Translations under genes and position numbers: made by a program
NCBI GenBank assembly: GCA_900239685.1
Contig: OENT01000115.1
Span: forward strand, 112,146 to 176,145
DNA: 64,000 nucleotides
Reading direction: 5' to 3'
Source of the DNA: Rotaria macrura
Taxonomy: Eukaryota > Rotifera > Eurotatoria > Philodinida > Philodinidae
Notes under the pieces: model-generated
Database searches by the model: none
What the model was told of the DNA's origin: nothing
The model's input: the letters and a program-made list of their open reading frames with translations, nothing else
Shown: positions 10,980 to 24,659 of the stretch, in pieces
Layout of the letters: every line of letters begins with the position of its first letter
How positions within the stretch are numbered: position 1 is the stretch's first letter

Positions 10980-13900
10980 CTACAACATGAAAAGGTGTTG
11001 TAAAAAACTTTGTCACGTTGAGACGGCAGACTATATTCATTAATTTTTTTCCTTATACATACACAACCATGCATAAGTGACAAGATTCTAAGTACATACG
11101 ACACATGCTTTCTCTACACCAATTCTCGACAGTTGATCAGCCGAGAAAATACCGAGGGAAGATTGAGGAAGGACTTCCTTCGGGCAATCTAATGTAGATC
11201 GAACTAACTCGATGCCAGATAGATCCCAAGAACTGACGAGCTTAAGAATTTAGAATATACATGATTACATGGAATTTTATTGAAAAAAATTTCATTATAT
11301 TCTTTTACAGGAAAATAATGAAAAATGCGCATTATACTAGATTCGAACCACATTTTAAGACTTTGTTGCATGCATCATACGTTTATGTGTCGTGTATTGT
11401 TCCCCAATTTGCGATGTATACGACACATTCCATGTTAGTGTAAAGATTACTGATGTTTAAGAATGTTATCTCAATTAAATCTAACTAAATAATTACAAAG
11501 CGTTTAGAATACTTTTTTTACAAACATACTACTAAGAAATCATTGTAAATTACGCAACACAGTGAAAACTAATTTTTAAAGTGGATAAATTTCTACTGGC
11601 AATTAATCTTATACTTCTCAATTTCTTCTTAAGAGTACCATTATATATATGCTATACTATAGGACTCATGCCAGTTTCTTCGCGCAAGTATAGAACTTCT
11701 TGTTTTTGCGATCTCTATAGAAAGAAAGAGAAAATAGTTTTTCATTTTGAAGCATTGTCCTTGAGGCGTTTGATACAATTTTACAAATACAGCCAGAAGA
11801 TGCTATGATTTTTGCTCACCAATACGCAACCATTTACTGTGTTGAGTAAAAAATCCACATAAAAGTTCTCGTGTTTTAGTGTTTTTAGAATGTATACAAT
11901 CAGCTATCATGAATATCACATGGCATGGACTTTTCATTGACTATGTCAAATTTTATCTCACCTGACTATAACTTGATATTTTGTTTTTGAAATCTTCATT
12001 TATATTCGAATTCCTACGAAGCAACTACTCAAAGATATGCGTGATAAAAACGCAGTGAATATGTCAAATATAATACGAGAAAAAGAACTGAGAAATAAAA
12101 TCTAGAAGGGGCTTTATTAACGACAGAAACTCTACAGCGAATGAGTTTCAATAATCTTCACATGGTCATGAAAATAATCAAACCCTTCAGATGGTAGGAG
12201 TTTCTTTCACAGAAACTGGTAAGACAACTATTTTTGTAACCGGACAGAGATTATCGAAATGTGACCCGATGTCAGTGAGATGGATGTATTTTTTTATCGT
12301 GATGGTGATTATTTTATGTTCTGTTTTCAGTGAGAGGGTTCCCATATCGTTGCATTTTTTGTTGTTCGTTGTTTGTCTCCCTTGCTTCAACCCTCATTCA
12401 CATCAATGTTTTTGCGTTCTATCAAGGATTTTTGCCTCGTGTTGACTAGAGAGAAATTTTACATAGACGTCGGTATATATCGTAGTGTTTGACAGCTATT
12501 TGTAGTAGTCGGAAAAACGGAAAGCCAATGAATCATGGCACGCGCAAGAGAGTGATTACAACAAGCAGCTGGGTGCATCCATCCAATTTTTGGATACATA
12601 AGTTATTAAGCCCGGATAGAGCAAATTGATCTCATCTAAGATTCTCTCATCTTACTTTCTCTTCGATTGATTTATTCATTTTTCTGTTTGAAGCATCAAT
12701 TTCATAACGATCATTTCCCTGTCAGCGATTTATTATCAAAATCGACTTTTTTTCTCAATGTTTTTTGAAAATTCACAGTGAAATTATACCTTTAATCTTA
12801 CGAAAAAAAGTAATCCAACTCAAAATAGATCACATAAATGTATTAAAGAAGATTATCTCAGATGACTGCTAGCACTTTTTTCTATTGTTGGAAGCATCTA
12901 GAAATTTGCTGACTTTCAGCGCTGTCTTCCATAAAAAGAAAGCCAAAAAAACTAATATTACTGTTATGATTAAACAAATGACTTTAGTGCACTTGCGTAA
13001 ATGTGGGAAACCCATAATTTATTGGAAAATCTTATTTTGCAAAAGGTGAAAAATATTCATTCCAAAGGAAACAAAAAAATAGCAAGTTGGAGAACGGGGA
13101 TTGACCAGCGATTAGAAAAAAAAGGGTTGCTGTGTAGCAGTAATATACTTCGTGCATTTGTTCTTAGTTACTTTCCTGATTTCATGGTTTTTCGTATATC
13201 TTTCACTTTCGATATGAAATTTGAATAGTCGTTTTTGTCAATGTGAAGAATAAATCGATTTAAGTGAATGAACATTTGTCATGAGTGTGAAATTTGAAAA
13301 ATTTTACAAGAAATCTCAAGCGAATCTTATCTATGGTTTTAAATCATCCTAACTATCATGAATATTAATATTGTATGCCTATGTCAGCGAAATCGCATAA
13401 ATATCTCTGGTTTTATCGTGATTTGATAGCCCAATTAATCGTCAGATCATACCGCAGTCAATCACCGAAACTGGCGATTAGTCCCAACTATTTTTGGTAG
13501 TTTTCAGAGAAAATAGCCATTATTCATATATTATTGTCGATGATCTAGTCTTGCCCATAGCGTTTCTAACTATGAGTAATTATCGGAAGGTCTCTACGTA
13601 TATATACAAATGCCGCTTCCTATCGTATTCATTTATCTTTCTAGCTAAAATTTGTAGTGGCTTAGCATCAGTATTCAATTAATGCTAACAGCACTACTAT
13701 TAATGTCCAATCTTAAGGTTGTAGATTATCAAAATTCATATTTATTCTTGTAATGATAAACGGAGGCAAAATCCTTAATTAATTTCTATACTTTCATGCC
13801 ACAATTATAACACAAGCGCTGTAACTCTATTGAGTTGTTAAAATATTGCATTGATTTCTGAGCAGGAAAAAGGCTTGTTAATAAATTGCAACATAAGTAT

Positions 13901-16028
13901 ATTAAAATTAAACAAGAATATGAAACCCTTGAGCATTATATTAAGGAATAAATGAAACTACCATGGTTTTATCTTAGAGTCATAACAGAAATATTACGCT
14001 TAGTATTAATCAAACACTAATGATCAATGAACACCCCAATCGTGAATGGGATACTAGACCCTTTCTTTCCATTTGCAGTCAATAAGAAAAAAATCTAAAA
14101 TAATGTTCAGTGTTCGATAACGTGTTTGGATGATCTCAATAAAAGAAAAAAAGTCATTTTTGAAAAGCAGCACTTCATGCTGAAATTTTCTGCAGAATCT
14201 CCACTTAATCGCGATTCGTTGTCCCTTTTGTGCTAAAATCGTAATCAATCATTGCTTTTTTAAAAATCAGGGTTTATGACTAAAAACAACACGATTCTAA
14301 TGATATCGGTTAGCTCATTGAAAAAGAATGCAGTTACTTGTTCTTTGCGTTCTCAGTTGAATATAATATTGTTTCCAAATCAGATTAATACCATATTAAA
14401 ATTCACATTAGGAAGAATAATATTGAATGGAATTTTTCATAAGATGTAAAATAATATAGGTCGAAGTTAATTCTGAATAATGTGAACAACTGACTTATAT
14501 CCAGGAGGAAGGTTACTATTATGGATATTTTTGTAGTAACTGTACTGCGTATGACTATCTACGGTCAAACTAAGTAGATTAGCGTACCATATGTTGTTGC
14601 GATCCTAGTCTCCGTAATACGGCATCGTAAACAGTACTGGGTTTGACCGTAAACGACTATATGCGTGCCATAGTTTAGCAGTATGCTGCCGTAATTCATG
14701 AACCAGGATTACGAACGTATACCCTCCGCATCTGACTGTAAACGGCCGTATGCTTACCGTTTGTTTTCATCGGAGTACTTCTCCTTTCGTATTTAAAGAG
14801 ACAAATTTGAAAGTTTCTCTCGATAATATTATTTTGAAATGAATAGGGGGTCTGTTTTTTCCCAGTTACATTTTACTTTCTTTTTCTTGTTCTCTGCAGA
14901 ATGCTTTAAAAGAAAAAAACCTGGTTGACAACACATTTCCATGCTTAGAAGAACGTTTAAATATTTTTCTTTCTTCGATTTTTTATCGGGCTTGTTTGCA
15001 ATCCATGTTTTCTCTTTTGAATGGAAGCATGTCTGTTGGTTTCGAGTTGTCGAGCATAAATTTTACTATTTGTATTTTTCTCTTTCTTCTCATATGCTTT
15101 GTGAGAATTCAAAGAAAGATAAAAAAACAGGTATATTTTGGATGAGGCATAAAAACTGTGCAATAGAGCTTTTATTCAAACAATCAGATTTGTTTTCGAT
15201 GATGAATAATCAACAATATCAGGTATGTTCTATTATTCAGCAGATCATGATTAGTTGTGTCAATAACTATAAGTCTAGTTAATACTGAAGTTGAAAATTT
15301 TGAGTTTTCAGCGTATTCATCATACTAGTAAATATTGGAAGAACAATTATTAGAAGTATATAAATCATGAACTACTGTAATTAGAAATTCATTTAGTTTA
15401 TGTCGCTCTCATGTTTAGACAATAATTCATGGAAAGCTTTGCGAAAAACTTCTGAAGAATGTTGCTATGAATGTATAGTTATGTGGATGTGTAACTATAT
15501 GCTTCTAGACTTAACAGAAATCCATTTGTATTTAAACTTCCAGGATGGAATCAATGCATAAGTTGCGCTGTTGTTTCGAAAATATTTTTAAGAAACCAAG
15601 ATTTCGATGTTAAAATTGAACTATTGAGTTTGTGTTAGTGGTTGAACTGAATTTAACCAGCATGTCCACACAACAGGAAAATATGCTATATAACAAGCGA
15701 GTAATATAGCAGTATTCTCGTAAATGTGTTGATCTTGTGCTAAATTAACAGAGTTGTCAGAAGACATTACAACTGGTGACAACACTTACAAATTTACAAC
15801 GAAAAAAAAGAAACAAATCAAGCGGTTGGTTTCTTCTTTTCTAGACAAGCTATGCATTTGTAACCCGAAAGGATTTATTTTTCTTTCCTCCTGTTAAAAT
15901 CGTATTCTTATTTCTTTTGATTATATTTTTTTCACCGTTAGAAAGGAACCCATCGCAATGAAGACGTAAATTTTTTATGCTCTAACAACTAATAAACTCT
16001 ATTTCAAATAGAAAATCACGTCGGATAT
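10980..16028. other. Intergenic, no gene recognised
   Basis: About 5 kb of AT-rich sequence. The open frames here (for example 12191-12445, 14941-15282) are short, overlap frames on the other strand and match no family I know. A more GC-rich block at about 14510-14770 repeats words such as GACCGTAAACG and GACTGTAAACGG, with TATGC just downstream, and probably belongs to an old repeat. Confidence 0.4.
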
Positions 16029-17598
16029 TCACGGAAGAAAAGATTTCGAAAAAACCGCGGTTTCCGGTAGTTTTTTAATGTAACGGTAGTCTTATCATCT
16101 GCGCGTTTCTTCAAAGTCGCTCGAAACCGCAGTCTCACAAACCGTAGTTATGAAGGGGTGTTGGAGAAATGTATAGATCGTCTGACTACCGCTGTATAAA
16201 AAACCGGATCAAAAACGCGATTTTTCCGGACATGCTAGAGTGAAGCGACTACGATATGTCGCCAAAGGCCTGTAGGCTGAATGCTTCTGGCATGGCATCG
16301 TTTTAGGGATAGTCGGGTGAATTCTATAGAGCTCCATTTTCACAGAACACCTTTGTAGAGTCTGATGAAGTATATATGTAAGGATCGAAAAATGTGACAG
16401 AAAAAGTGGGGTGAGACATGTGATTTGTCCTTACACATTACATCACACTTCGATATGCACCGCGATTTTTCAAACGGAGTCTTTCAATGGTCTAGCACAT
16501 TACGCTGTCAATACATAAAAGCGCGGTTTCTGAAACGTTCTGTTATAGAACACTGTAATTTCTCAACACAGTATAGTTGAAAACAAAATGAGTCTTCTAC
16601 TCTATGAATTCTCTTGAAATATCAGTCACTAACAATCATTCATTTTGATTTTAATTGAATAAGTAATACTGCAATTTTGTGACTTTATGTCAATCCTTCT
16701 TGAACAAAAACAGATTGAATATAAATATTAGCTGCCTTATTCTTATCAATCACTTTCTAAAATTTCTACCACGGCAATTTACAGATGAATTAAAATCTTC
16801 TCCATTCTGCTAGATTAAGCGTCTTCTGGTATACTAGCTTAACATGAAAATGAACATGAATTGATGTATTTCAAATTAATAGAAATTGTTTTTAAACAAA
16901 ATCAAAAGTCACCAAAGTTATGAAGCAGTACAGCGTGGTCACTAAAACTGGTAATAACCACTGTATAGGAAACCGAGTTTAAGATTACGGACTATGGGTG
17001 GCACTTTAACTTTAAAGGTTAAAGTTAAAGTGAATTTTCTTTTTTATACTTATGACTATCCGGACTGATTGATTGATGCTCGATAGGCTCGCTGCAACCT
17101 ATGAGACGTGAAAGAATGAAAAATTTAACTAGTTTCACTCTACTTTAAACCACTTTAAGATCAAAGTATAAAGTTATTTAAAGTTGTTTTAAATCGTTTT
17201 ATTTTTCATTTTTTTTGTCATCTTATAGGTTGCAGAGGGTCTAGTTGACATCAATCAACCAGTCCAGATAGCGATAAGTATGAAAAAGAAAATTCACTTT
17301 AACTTTAACCTTTAAAGTTAAAGTAAATCGCTTTAACTTTAACCTTTAAAGTTAAAGTAAATCACTTTAACTTAAAATTTAAAGTAAAGTTAAAGTGCCA
17401 CCCCTAGTACGGACACCACCGTTCGAATAACCGGTAATAACCACTGTAATGGAAACCACAGTTAGTAGTGCACATGTCGTAGTTTTTGTGAACGTGGTGC
17501 AAAGTATCACTCTGAACCTCGGTTTACAGAAGCTATCGAATCAACACGACGCAGCTCTACGATAAAACCATGGTTTTCCTAGAAAGATTTTTCCGTGG
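16029..17598. mobile_element. Probable older non-autonomous transposon with AACCGCGGTTT-type repeats
   Basis: The stretch is studded with variants of AAACCGCGGTTT and ACCGGTA. Its ends look like degenerate inverted repeats: CACGGAAGAAAAGATTTC near 16039, and on the other strand CACGGAAAAATCTTTC near 17595, each followed by AAACC..GGTTT. No target duplication could be fixed, so the exact limits are uncertain. It is split by the hAT element at 16993-17406, so it is the older of the two. Without that insert it would be about 1.15 kb. No coding sequence was seen. Confidence 0.45.
16993..17406. mobile_element. hAT-type MITE, 414 bp, nested in an older element
   Basis: The inverted ends are TATGGGTGGCACTTTAACTT and, on the other strand, TAGGGGTGGCACTTTAACTT. 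They are flanked by 8-bp repeats TTACGGAC (16985-16992) and GTACGGAC (17407-17414), 7 of 8 identical. Subterminal arrays of TTTAAAGTTAAAG words fill both ends. The GGCACTTT core of the ends is shared with the element at 10434-10971, so both are related hAT families with different subterminal repeats. No ORF. Confidence 0.85.
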
Positions 17599-17684
17599 AT
17601 GCCACTTTCATAACTAACTTGCATGATGCTTCTAGAATTCGGCTGTTAAATTGGATTGTATCTACTTGACTGGTTAAGTATGAT

Positions 17685-18098
17685 TAGGCAAGCAACGAAC
17701 CCGAGCCCGAGTTTTCGCAGTTCGGACAGAACAGTTCGGGATTCGGGTTCAGTTTCAGTTCGGTCTTAGAGTTTGGGTTCGGGTTTGGATCCATTTCCAG
17801 TGTGGGTTTGGTTTAAGCCTCTCACATTGAAAGATGGGGTATTGAGCAAAATACTTACAGGAGTAAGCTCTCGTATCAGAATTTTTCAAAATTTGAACCT
17901 AGTAAATATAAACAAGATTTCTGATTAGCTCATGTTAATTGCGCTGGAATCCGTTCGCTATCAGGTTGCTTTTGATTCTTATCGAATCATCGACAATAGT
18001 TTCAATCGGAATCGAACCCGAACCCTATATCCGAACCTGAACCCTACAACCGAGCCCGAACTCGACGAACCCGAACGTTCGGGTTCATTGCATGCCTA
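17685..18098. mobile_element. hAT-type MITE with GAACCCGA subterminal repeats, 414 bp
   Basis: A perfect 8-bp target duplication AGTATGAT lies at 17677-17684 and 18099-18106. The inverted ends are TAGGCAAGCAACGAACCCGA and TAGGCATGCAATGAACCCGA (other strand), 18 of 20 identical. GAACCCGAA/TTCGGGTT words are repeated inside each end in both orientations. The middle is unique AT-rich DNA with no transposase. Confidence 0.88.
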
Positions 18099-18106
18099 AG
18101 TATGAT

Positions 18107-20708
18107 GTAATACTAACTAGATCCATCATTCAGTATGTTCCTAAATAACTGCAAAGTCATTGTAAATGGTTGCTGCAGAAAGGTTATATTTGACGTGGGT
18201 AATTTTTACAACAGTCGATTTTAAACAAGAGATGGCTTCGCAAGTTGATGATTTTGATTTTCAGCTCTTAACTCCCACTAATCAACAATATATCTTCGAT
18301 GCTTCCAAATTTTTAACTTTAACTTCCTCGGCATTCAAAGTTCTAGATGCCACATTCTTTGACACTGATTGCTTCGATAAATTGTTACTCAACTTATCAT
18401 CATGAACATTATGGAAGTATTTGGAATTGATCATGTCTTGGAATTGGTAGGCTTGAAATCTTTTAAATGAGAAACGTCTAATCATTCGATGAATAAAATT
18501 TTTTTTAAATAGTTGAGAGTCTTAACTTGAGACGCAATATGCCACATCATTTACTGCTTTTACGTTGATATACATAACTCGTAGTCACACTAAAATTTCT
18601 ATTTTTAGTTATGGGAATTTCGATTATATTTCAACAAAGCCATTTCATCCTCCGTATGCATCAAGTGCGTTAATGAATCTGAGTTGTTTTCTAGTGGTTC
18701 ATCTTCTTGTTCTGTTGCCGTTTTGAAAGAATAGCTGAACTCCACTTTACTATTCTTATGAATATCAATCGACTTGATAATTGAAAGGGCCACCACCAAA
18801 TAACGTAGAATTATAGATGTAACAGAGTTGAAAAACTTACTACTATTCGCCGATTTGACATGAAATGCAACTCATGTTACGCTGTCCAAAGTGACCTCTG
18901 GTTAGTTATATTTTTTTAGAGCTCCTTCTTTCAATATCCAGACTAGCTTTATATCTTATGGTTAAAATGTAATTCGTTTACACATTTACTAAGCATGTCT
19001 TGTTTATCTGAAACTTTATTTTTGCTTTAGATTGGTATAGTTTCATTTGAATCCGGCGAACCCTTCCAAACTGAACGTATATTAGGAATGTAGTTCACTC
19101 CGCATTTTCTGCATATAAAACAAATTTTGTATCTGCTAAAAAAAATAAAATAACTAGATTCGGGTACAAAATGCGTGTTTTCTCTGTCCGATAGAAAAGC
19201 GATGAGAACGAGTACGTAAGTGAAGTACTCTGATACTTCATAGATCAATTTAGATTGCTCCTTTATACGTGTAAAGAAAGTACTAACCGTCGTATCAAGT
19301 AGTAAACTTAAATTACCAGAGATTTGGTAGAGATTATAGAAGGAAAAAGGCTTATAAAATGCCGAAGTATTCAGAAAATTGATATCGCATTGAGTTATGT
19401 GGAAGGTAAGTTTCATCAGATAATTGAAGTGCATGCATTTCAATCAATACAGCCGTACTCATCCCAATGGAACAAGTGACCACTCTCCGTCATTGAATTT
19501 CTGATAATCAAATTTATTTTCTAAGAAAATACTGATTGAAAGTAACGATGGTAAAGTTTCGAAATCCCTCTCCCTCCTAAGATTCTAGACCTTTGTAACC
19601 AAGATCAACGCTGTTAAAAGATATAATTAACAAGACTGAAATTTCTGGAACATTTCAGAATGTCCCTTAAATTATCAGTGGCTTTAGTACATTTGGCAAT
19701 AACTATTGCTAATAGCATAGGTTTTGATTTTTACACACATGCGTGCTGGCAGGTTGATGTCAAGAATGTTATTCGACCCGTCATAGTTCTGATATGACAG
19801 ACAGAAAAGCATGACTGGATAAGTACTTCAATTTGAAAATACTCAACGTCAATTTTACTGAATTCATTAAGATAAGACTCTATTAATATTTTTATTCATC
19901 GATGTCAAATGTTTTTATAGTAAACGATTTCAGAACAGCCATATCTCGTCTTTCGGCTACTGCGCAGCGAAGGGGCCTTTCCGAAAGCAGCGCTGAAAAG
20001 TTCGATATTCTTGTAAATTTCATCATTAACGCTTTCTTTTTATACCTAATAAACTCATACTGCACACAAGGATTTGCGCATATATGTCAACTACATAATC
20101 AATTTGATACAGGATGAGTTATTGGAGACACAATACATGTTATTAATTTGACTCGGTTCATTCTATGGTTGTTGAAACCAATGTTCATCGACACAGTGCG
20201 TTAAGCATAAGTGACAGTAGTCCTGACTTTTTTGTCTTAGTGATCATAAAATAATTGAAAGATCTCATTAATTTAAGATATTTTCTGAATTTAAACGGAG
20301 GATATTTTGTTATTTCCTTGTAACGACTGTTGTATGGATCGCTCTGATAAGTATTTCGAATGCCTTGTTTTACGAATTTTCATTCGAAATTTTTCATTCA
20401 TACACTTCATATTTTAGTGGTGTCTAAAATTTCTTATCAATTTCACTAACTATCCCTATCTAGATGTTATAATAATCTCAGAAAATAAATCATAACGTTG
20501 CGCAGTTATACATAAGTTAGAACGAACGGAAACAGCAGATAAGAATAGGAATGCATTTTATCTATGATAGCCATTGTCCAGAGAAAATAATCTTCATTAT
20601 AGTAACGAAAACAAAAGTTATTAGAATTCAGAATTATCCTAAAAAAGAAAACTATTTTCTTTCATAAATTATTGAAACTTTTCGGTTTCCTCTTCAGACA
20701 ATATCTCC
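18107..20708. other. Intergenic with unassigned short ORFs
   Basis: No gene is recognised. A 138-codon minus-strand frame (19027-19443) and a 64-codon minus-strand frame (18605-18799, Glu/Asp-rich) are the longest. Neither shows a known motif and such lengths occur by chance in AT-rich DNA of this size. The last part presumably contains the promoter and 5' UTR of the acyltransferase gene. A TTTCCTCTTCAG tract just before its ATG could be a 5' UTR splice acceptor. Confidence 0.3.
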
Positions 20709-21837
20709 ATGAAGTCTTTAGACTCATTGAAATCATTATCAACCAATCGTATATTTGCTCCCCTTAATATACCGTGGTATCGTCGCTGTCAAACACTATC
20801 CATTCTTGTATGTTTTTTACTGCCATGGCTATGCATATATTTAACAATACGCTTCCTTCGTGTGGATCGTTGGTATATATTCGGAATCTTTCTTGCCTAT
20901 ATCGTATGGATGGCAATGTCGCGAAAGTATCCTACACATGGTGGTTGTAGACAACAGTGGTTTCGTCGACTTTTCTGGTGGAAGTGGTTTTGCGGTTAGT
21001 ATAGAACTTGATGTTTTCTTTAATCTTTCTCTTTCAAACTTTACTCTCTTCATATCTTTAGAATATTTTCCGATTCGTTTACATAAAACATGCGATTTAC
21101 CTGCTGATCGTTCCTATATATTTGGTTGCCATCCACACGGAATAATTTCTTTTGGAGGCATTGGTAATTTTGCGACAGAAGCTACTGGTTTTGAAAATTT
21201 ATTTCCCGGTATTAATCTTCGTTTCCTTGTGCTGAGTGCTAATTTTCAAATACCATTTTTTGAATTGATTTTATCAATGATGGGTATGTGTGATGCATCG
21301 AGAGAATCTTGCAACCACATTTTAAAGAAAGGTAAAGGTAACAGTATTGCATTAGTAATTGGTGGTTCGCAAGAGTCGTTGGATGCGCGTCCATCAACTG
21401 AATATATATTGACGCTCAAAAATCGTAAAGGTTTCATTAAGGTTGCTCTTGAGAATGGTGCAAGTTTAGTTCCTGTATTTTCGTTCGGAGAAAACAATGT
21501 TTACGAACAAGTAGCTAATCCCCGTGGGTCGAAACTACGATCAATACAAATATTTTTGCAAAAGTATATGGGCTATGCTTTACCATTATTCCATGGACGT
21601 GGTGTGTTTCAGTATAAATTTGGACTGCTACCTTTTCGGCACCCGATAGATACGTATGTTGGTGAGCCGCTTGTAGTTCCGAAATTGCCGTCAGAAAAGA
21701 TAACAAATAAAATCATCGACGAATATCACACGAAGTATATGAACGCATTAACACGTCTTTTTGATGCACACAAAACAAAACATAATAATGCTAATGCATC
21801 GCTTGTTTTCGTTGACGATCCCACTAGGTTCAAGTAA
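20709..21837 (+). CDS. DGAT2/MOGAT-family diacylglycerol or monoacylglycerol O-acyltransferase
   Basis: Two exons (20709-20994 and 21062-21837) are joined by a 67-bp GT-AG phase-1 intron, giving 353 residues, a normal length for the family. The N-terminus (FAPLNIPWYRR) is followed by a hydrophobic hairpin at about 30-70, as in ER-membrane DGAT2 enzymes. The signatures are present: YFP at 97-99, the catalytic-site HPHG at 119-122, GGSQESL, NRKGFIKVALENGASLVP followed by FSFGE, and the C-terminal GEPLVVPKL. The enzyme transfers a fatty acyl group from acyl-CoA to mono- or diacylglycerol to make storage lipid at the ER and lipid droplets. Sequence alone does not separate DGAT2 from MOGAT or wax synthase relatives. 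It looks intact, and no neighbour is functionally linked. Confidence 0.93.
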
Positions 21838-24659
21838 AATATAAGATTTGCTTGTTTTTCATCATGATCAATCAAACACCATTATATTGAATGAATCTCG
21901 ATCTTGAGTGTGTCGTGAACATCCCTTTTATTTACATTTATATCCTATGCTTGTATATGTTTTGGTTCATATTTTTACGCCTTAAAATAGCATGTATTTA
22001 TTTTTCAATTAACAATTAGTTCATATTTATTGAAATTAAACAGAAAGGAAGGAACGATCATGTCATGAAATTTTACTCAGATTTTTAACTCATGTATATA
22101 TGGACATTATATTACCACTGGGATTGAAGATCCTTTGTTTCATTTAGTATTGCACTAGAAGTTCCTAAAGTTCTAACTAAATGAAAATAGAGATTGCGTG
22201 AATTTCATCATGATTTAGATTCATCGAAAATAGTCACAGAAACTGACACGACAGGACATGTATTCGGCGTGAATCGATTGAAATTAGTCAAATCACAGCT
22301 TGAAATTAACTAGTTAGCTAGTTTTTGAAATTGACTGGCGAGAAAACTATTGTCACTGGTTAACAATTATTAGAAGAAACAATCATATGTAAGAAGACCA
22401 GTTCACTTGCAGGCATATTAAATACGTACGTGGTTTTGTGACACTAAAATCATAGATTAGTTTATTTAAGTAAGATCATTATTTATAGCACAATTCAATT
22501 CTCGCTTTGATTCTGGCAAAATGTTACACTGGTTATCGTGCATATCCTTTCTCGAATTGACTGATAAGTCAAATAAATATAACATCAACGTCTCCCCATA
22601 ATGTTTTACTCCTTTACAACTGAGCTTATAGCTTTGTTTCATCTATGTTCAAAAAAAGCACTAAATAAATATGACATATCCTATTTTTTTGTACTAATAG
22701 GTGTGATTTTTATTGCCATCTTTATGCTGCTTTGATTGATCAGTACATATTAAAAAATGAATCAGACATAACAATCAAAATTCATTTGCGACGGACAGAT
22801 CTAGGCATTATCTGATTAGTATTAATCAATCTGTCTTGTGCATCTGTAGGATTTAAAAAGATATGATGCAATTACTTTATGGGTTCCTACACATATGTGG
22901 TTAAAATACTGAAAATTATATATCGACTAATTATAAATCAAATTCATTTATCGTGCGGAAATTTACCTGCAAAATCATGAAATAAATATTTTCAAGATGT
23001 GTCGCGTACACAAAAGTAAATTTTGTTCATAAGTCATCATGATGATTTTCGAACGAAATGTTCATTGAAGATGAATCTTGCACCGAATCCTTTAATCACA
23101 TATTTAACACATTGAAAATTGAATTAATTGAAAAATATATTTATCATGATTCTTGTTCCCTTAATTGCAATCGCCGGGTATATAAACGGAAATTTACCGG
23201 TATCTATCTATTACCGCTAGTGTGACTGGTCGTAGGGATGATAGCAAGTGTTACAAACAGGTAGACAGATGAATTCCGGTCTCTAGCACTGTAAAAGAAG
23301 TAAATTTATGGGTCGATGCTCATTTATGGTAAGTATCTAAAATTGAACAGTCTATAACCTATTAAATCAATGTCAATTCACGCTACTTGTGTGGAATAAT
23401 GGTAATTATGCCATTAAAAATCCATTGAGATTATGTTTCACAAAAAAGACATGTAATCCGTCTAAATGCATCAATATTTTTCAATATCACTCTGTTTAGA
23501 TAAATTTCAGCTGTTTCATTTTTTCTCTCATATAAAGAGAATATACTGATCAATTATATTATTACATTCAATGCAACGGATGTTTTATTCGATCCGAAAA
23601 ATTACAGTAAGTAAGCAAAGTAAGAGAAAGAGAAAAAGAATAGGACAATGCGGTATACCAAGGTAAGGTGTGAAAAACTTTCGATGTACATAGAAATTAA
23701 AAACAGCGACTTATTGTCATAAACTGTAATCGATTCTTCTCAGGGTATAATTTAAAACCTTGACCTTGCATGACGCGTTGCACGTACAACTAGAAACTTA
23801 TTCTAATCAAATCAACCCCTCTTCTACAAAAATGGCATTCATTCCATGAAGATTATATCTTGCTAGTGATGATAAAACCGTAATTTATGTAAGACATATT
23901 TCGTCGTGCTGAAATAAATAAGAAAAAATAGTATCCTGTCTATTGCTTCGAGAATCACCAAATCGTTGATTGGTCTCATAGACTACAAGTCATCTAATTC
24001 CACTTCTAAAATACAATAGAATTGAAGTCGTGTGAAAAAAATCAACTACTGAACAATATGCTTAATTGAAAATTGAATTAGTGTCATTGAAGCCAATCGA
24101 ATAATTATCCATTTCATAAAATGAAACCAATCTTTAACCAATGTCTATTCATTGAAATCTGTATTCCTAATTTGTAAAAGATTTTAGATTTCTATCCTTA
24201 CCATAATGACAAGACATAAATGGAAAATGTTAAGTACTGCGTCATATTTGTTCAATATTTTTTAATGAAGTAGCCAACATTGTTTGGTCTCCTCACTCAT
24301 GACAGTGGTATGAGAGTGACGCTGCATTTTCTTCCTTCGTTACATGTACGACTGCAAATCAAACCGTAGTCGAGATTTGAATTATTTTACTATGCAAATA
24401 TCGTGTGATGAAAACGCAGAATTCATAGCACTGCTTGTGTATGCTTATACAAACGTATAAATATGCAAACTCATTCATGGAAATTAAAACTTCTGATTAA
24501 GAGATTGATAGATTACTCGACTAATATTTGATCAACTGTAACTAACATCAGTTCTGCACATTCAAAGGTAACTATTGAAAAACAATAGTAGCGCATTGAA
24601 TTTGTAAATTATTTATTAAAATTTTGGATGATTCTAATAAGTACTTAAATCGCGAAAAA
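21838..24659. other. Intergenic, no gene recognised
   Basis: AT-rich spacer between the acyltransferase and the GST. It should contain the acyltransferase 3' UTR and the GST promoter. I see no RNA gene, convincing ORF or transposon end. A purine-rich run occurs at about 23611-23646. Confidence 0.4.

Noticed and set aside
12187-12445. Overlapping ORFs on both strands as a gene
   Set aside because: No motif, no intron partner, and overlapping open frames of this size are expected by chance in AT-rich DNA.
19902-20117. ORF with RLSATAQRRG-like text as a histone or ribosomal protein
   Set aside because: Only a short Arg/Ser-rich run. It derives from a local palindrome-like GC-rich stretch, and the flanks are not coding.
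24624-24659. Upstream in-frame start for the GST (non-ATG at 24624)
   Set aside because: It would need a TTG start and adds residues that do not match the family. The ATG at 24660 gives the normal GST N-terminus.
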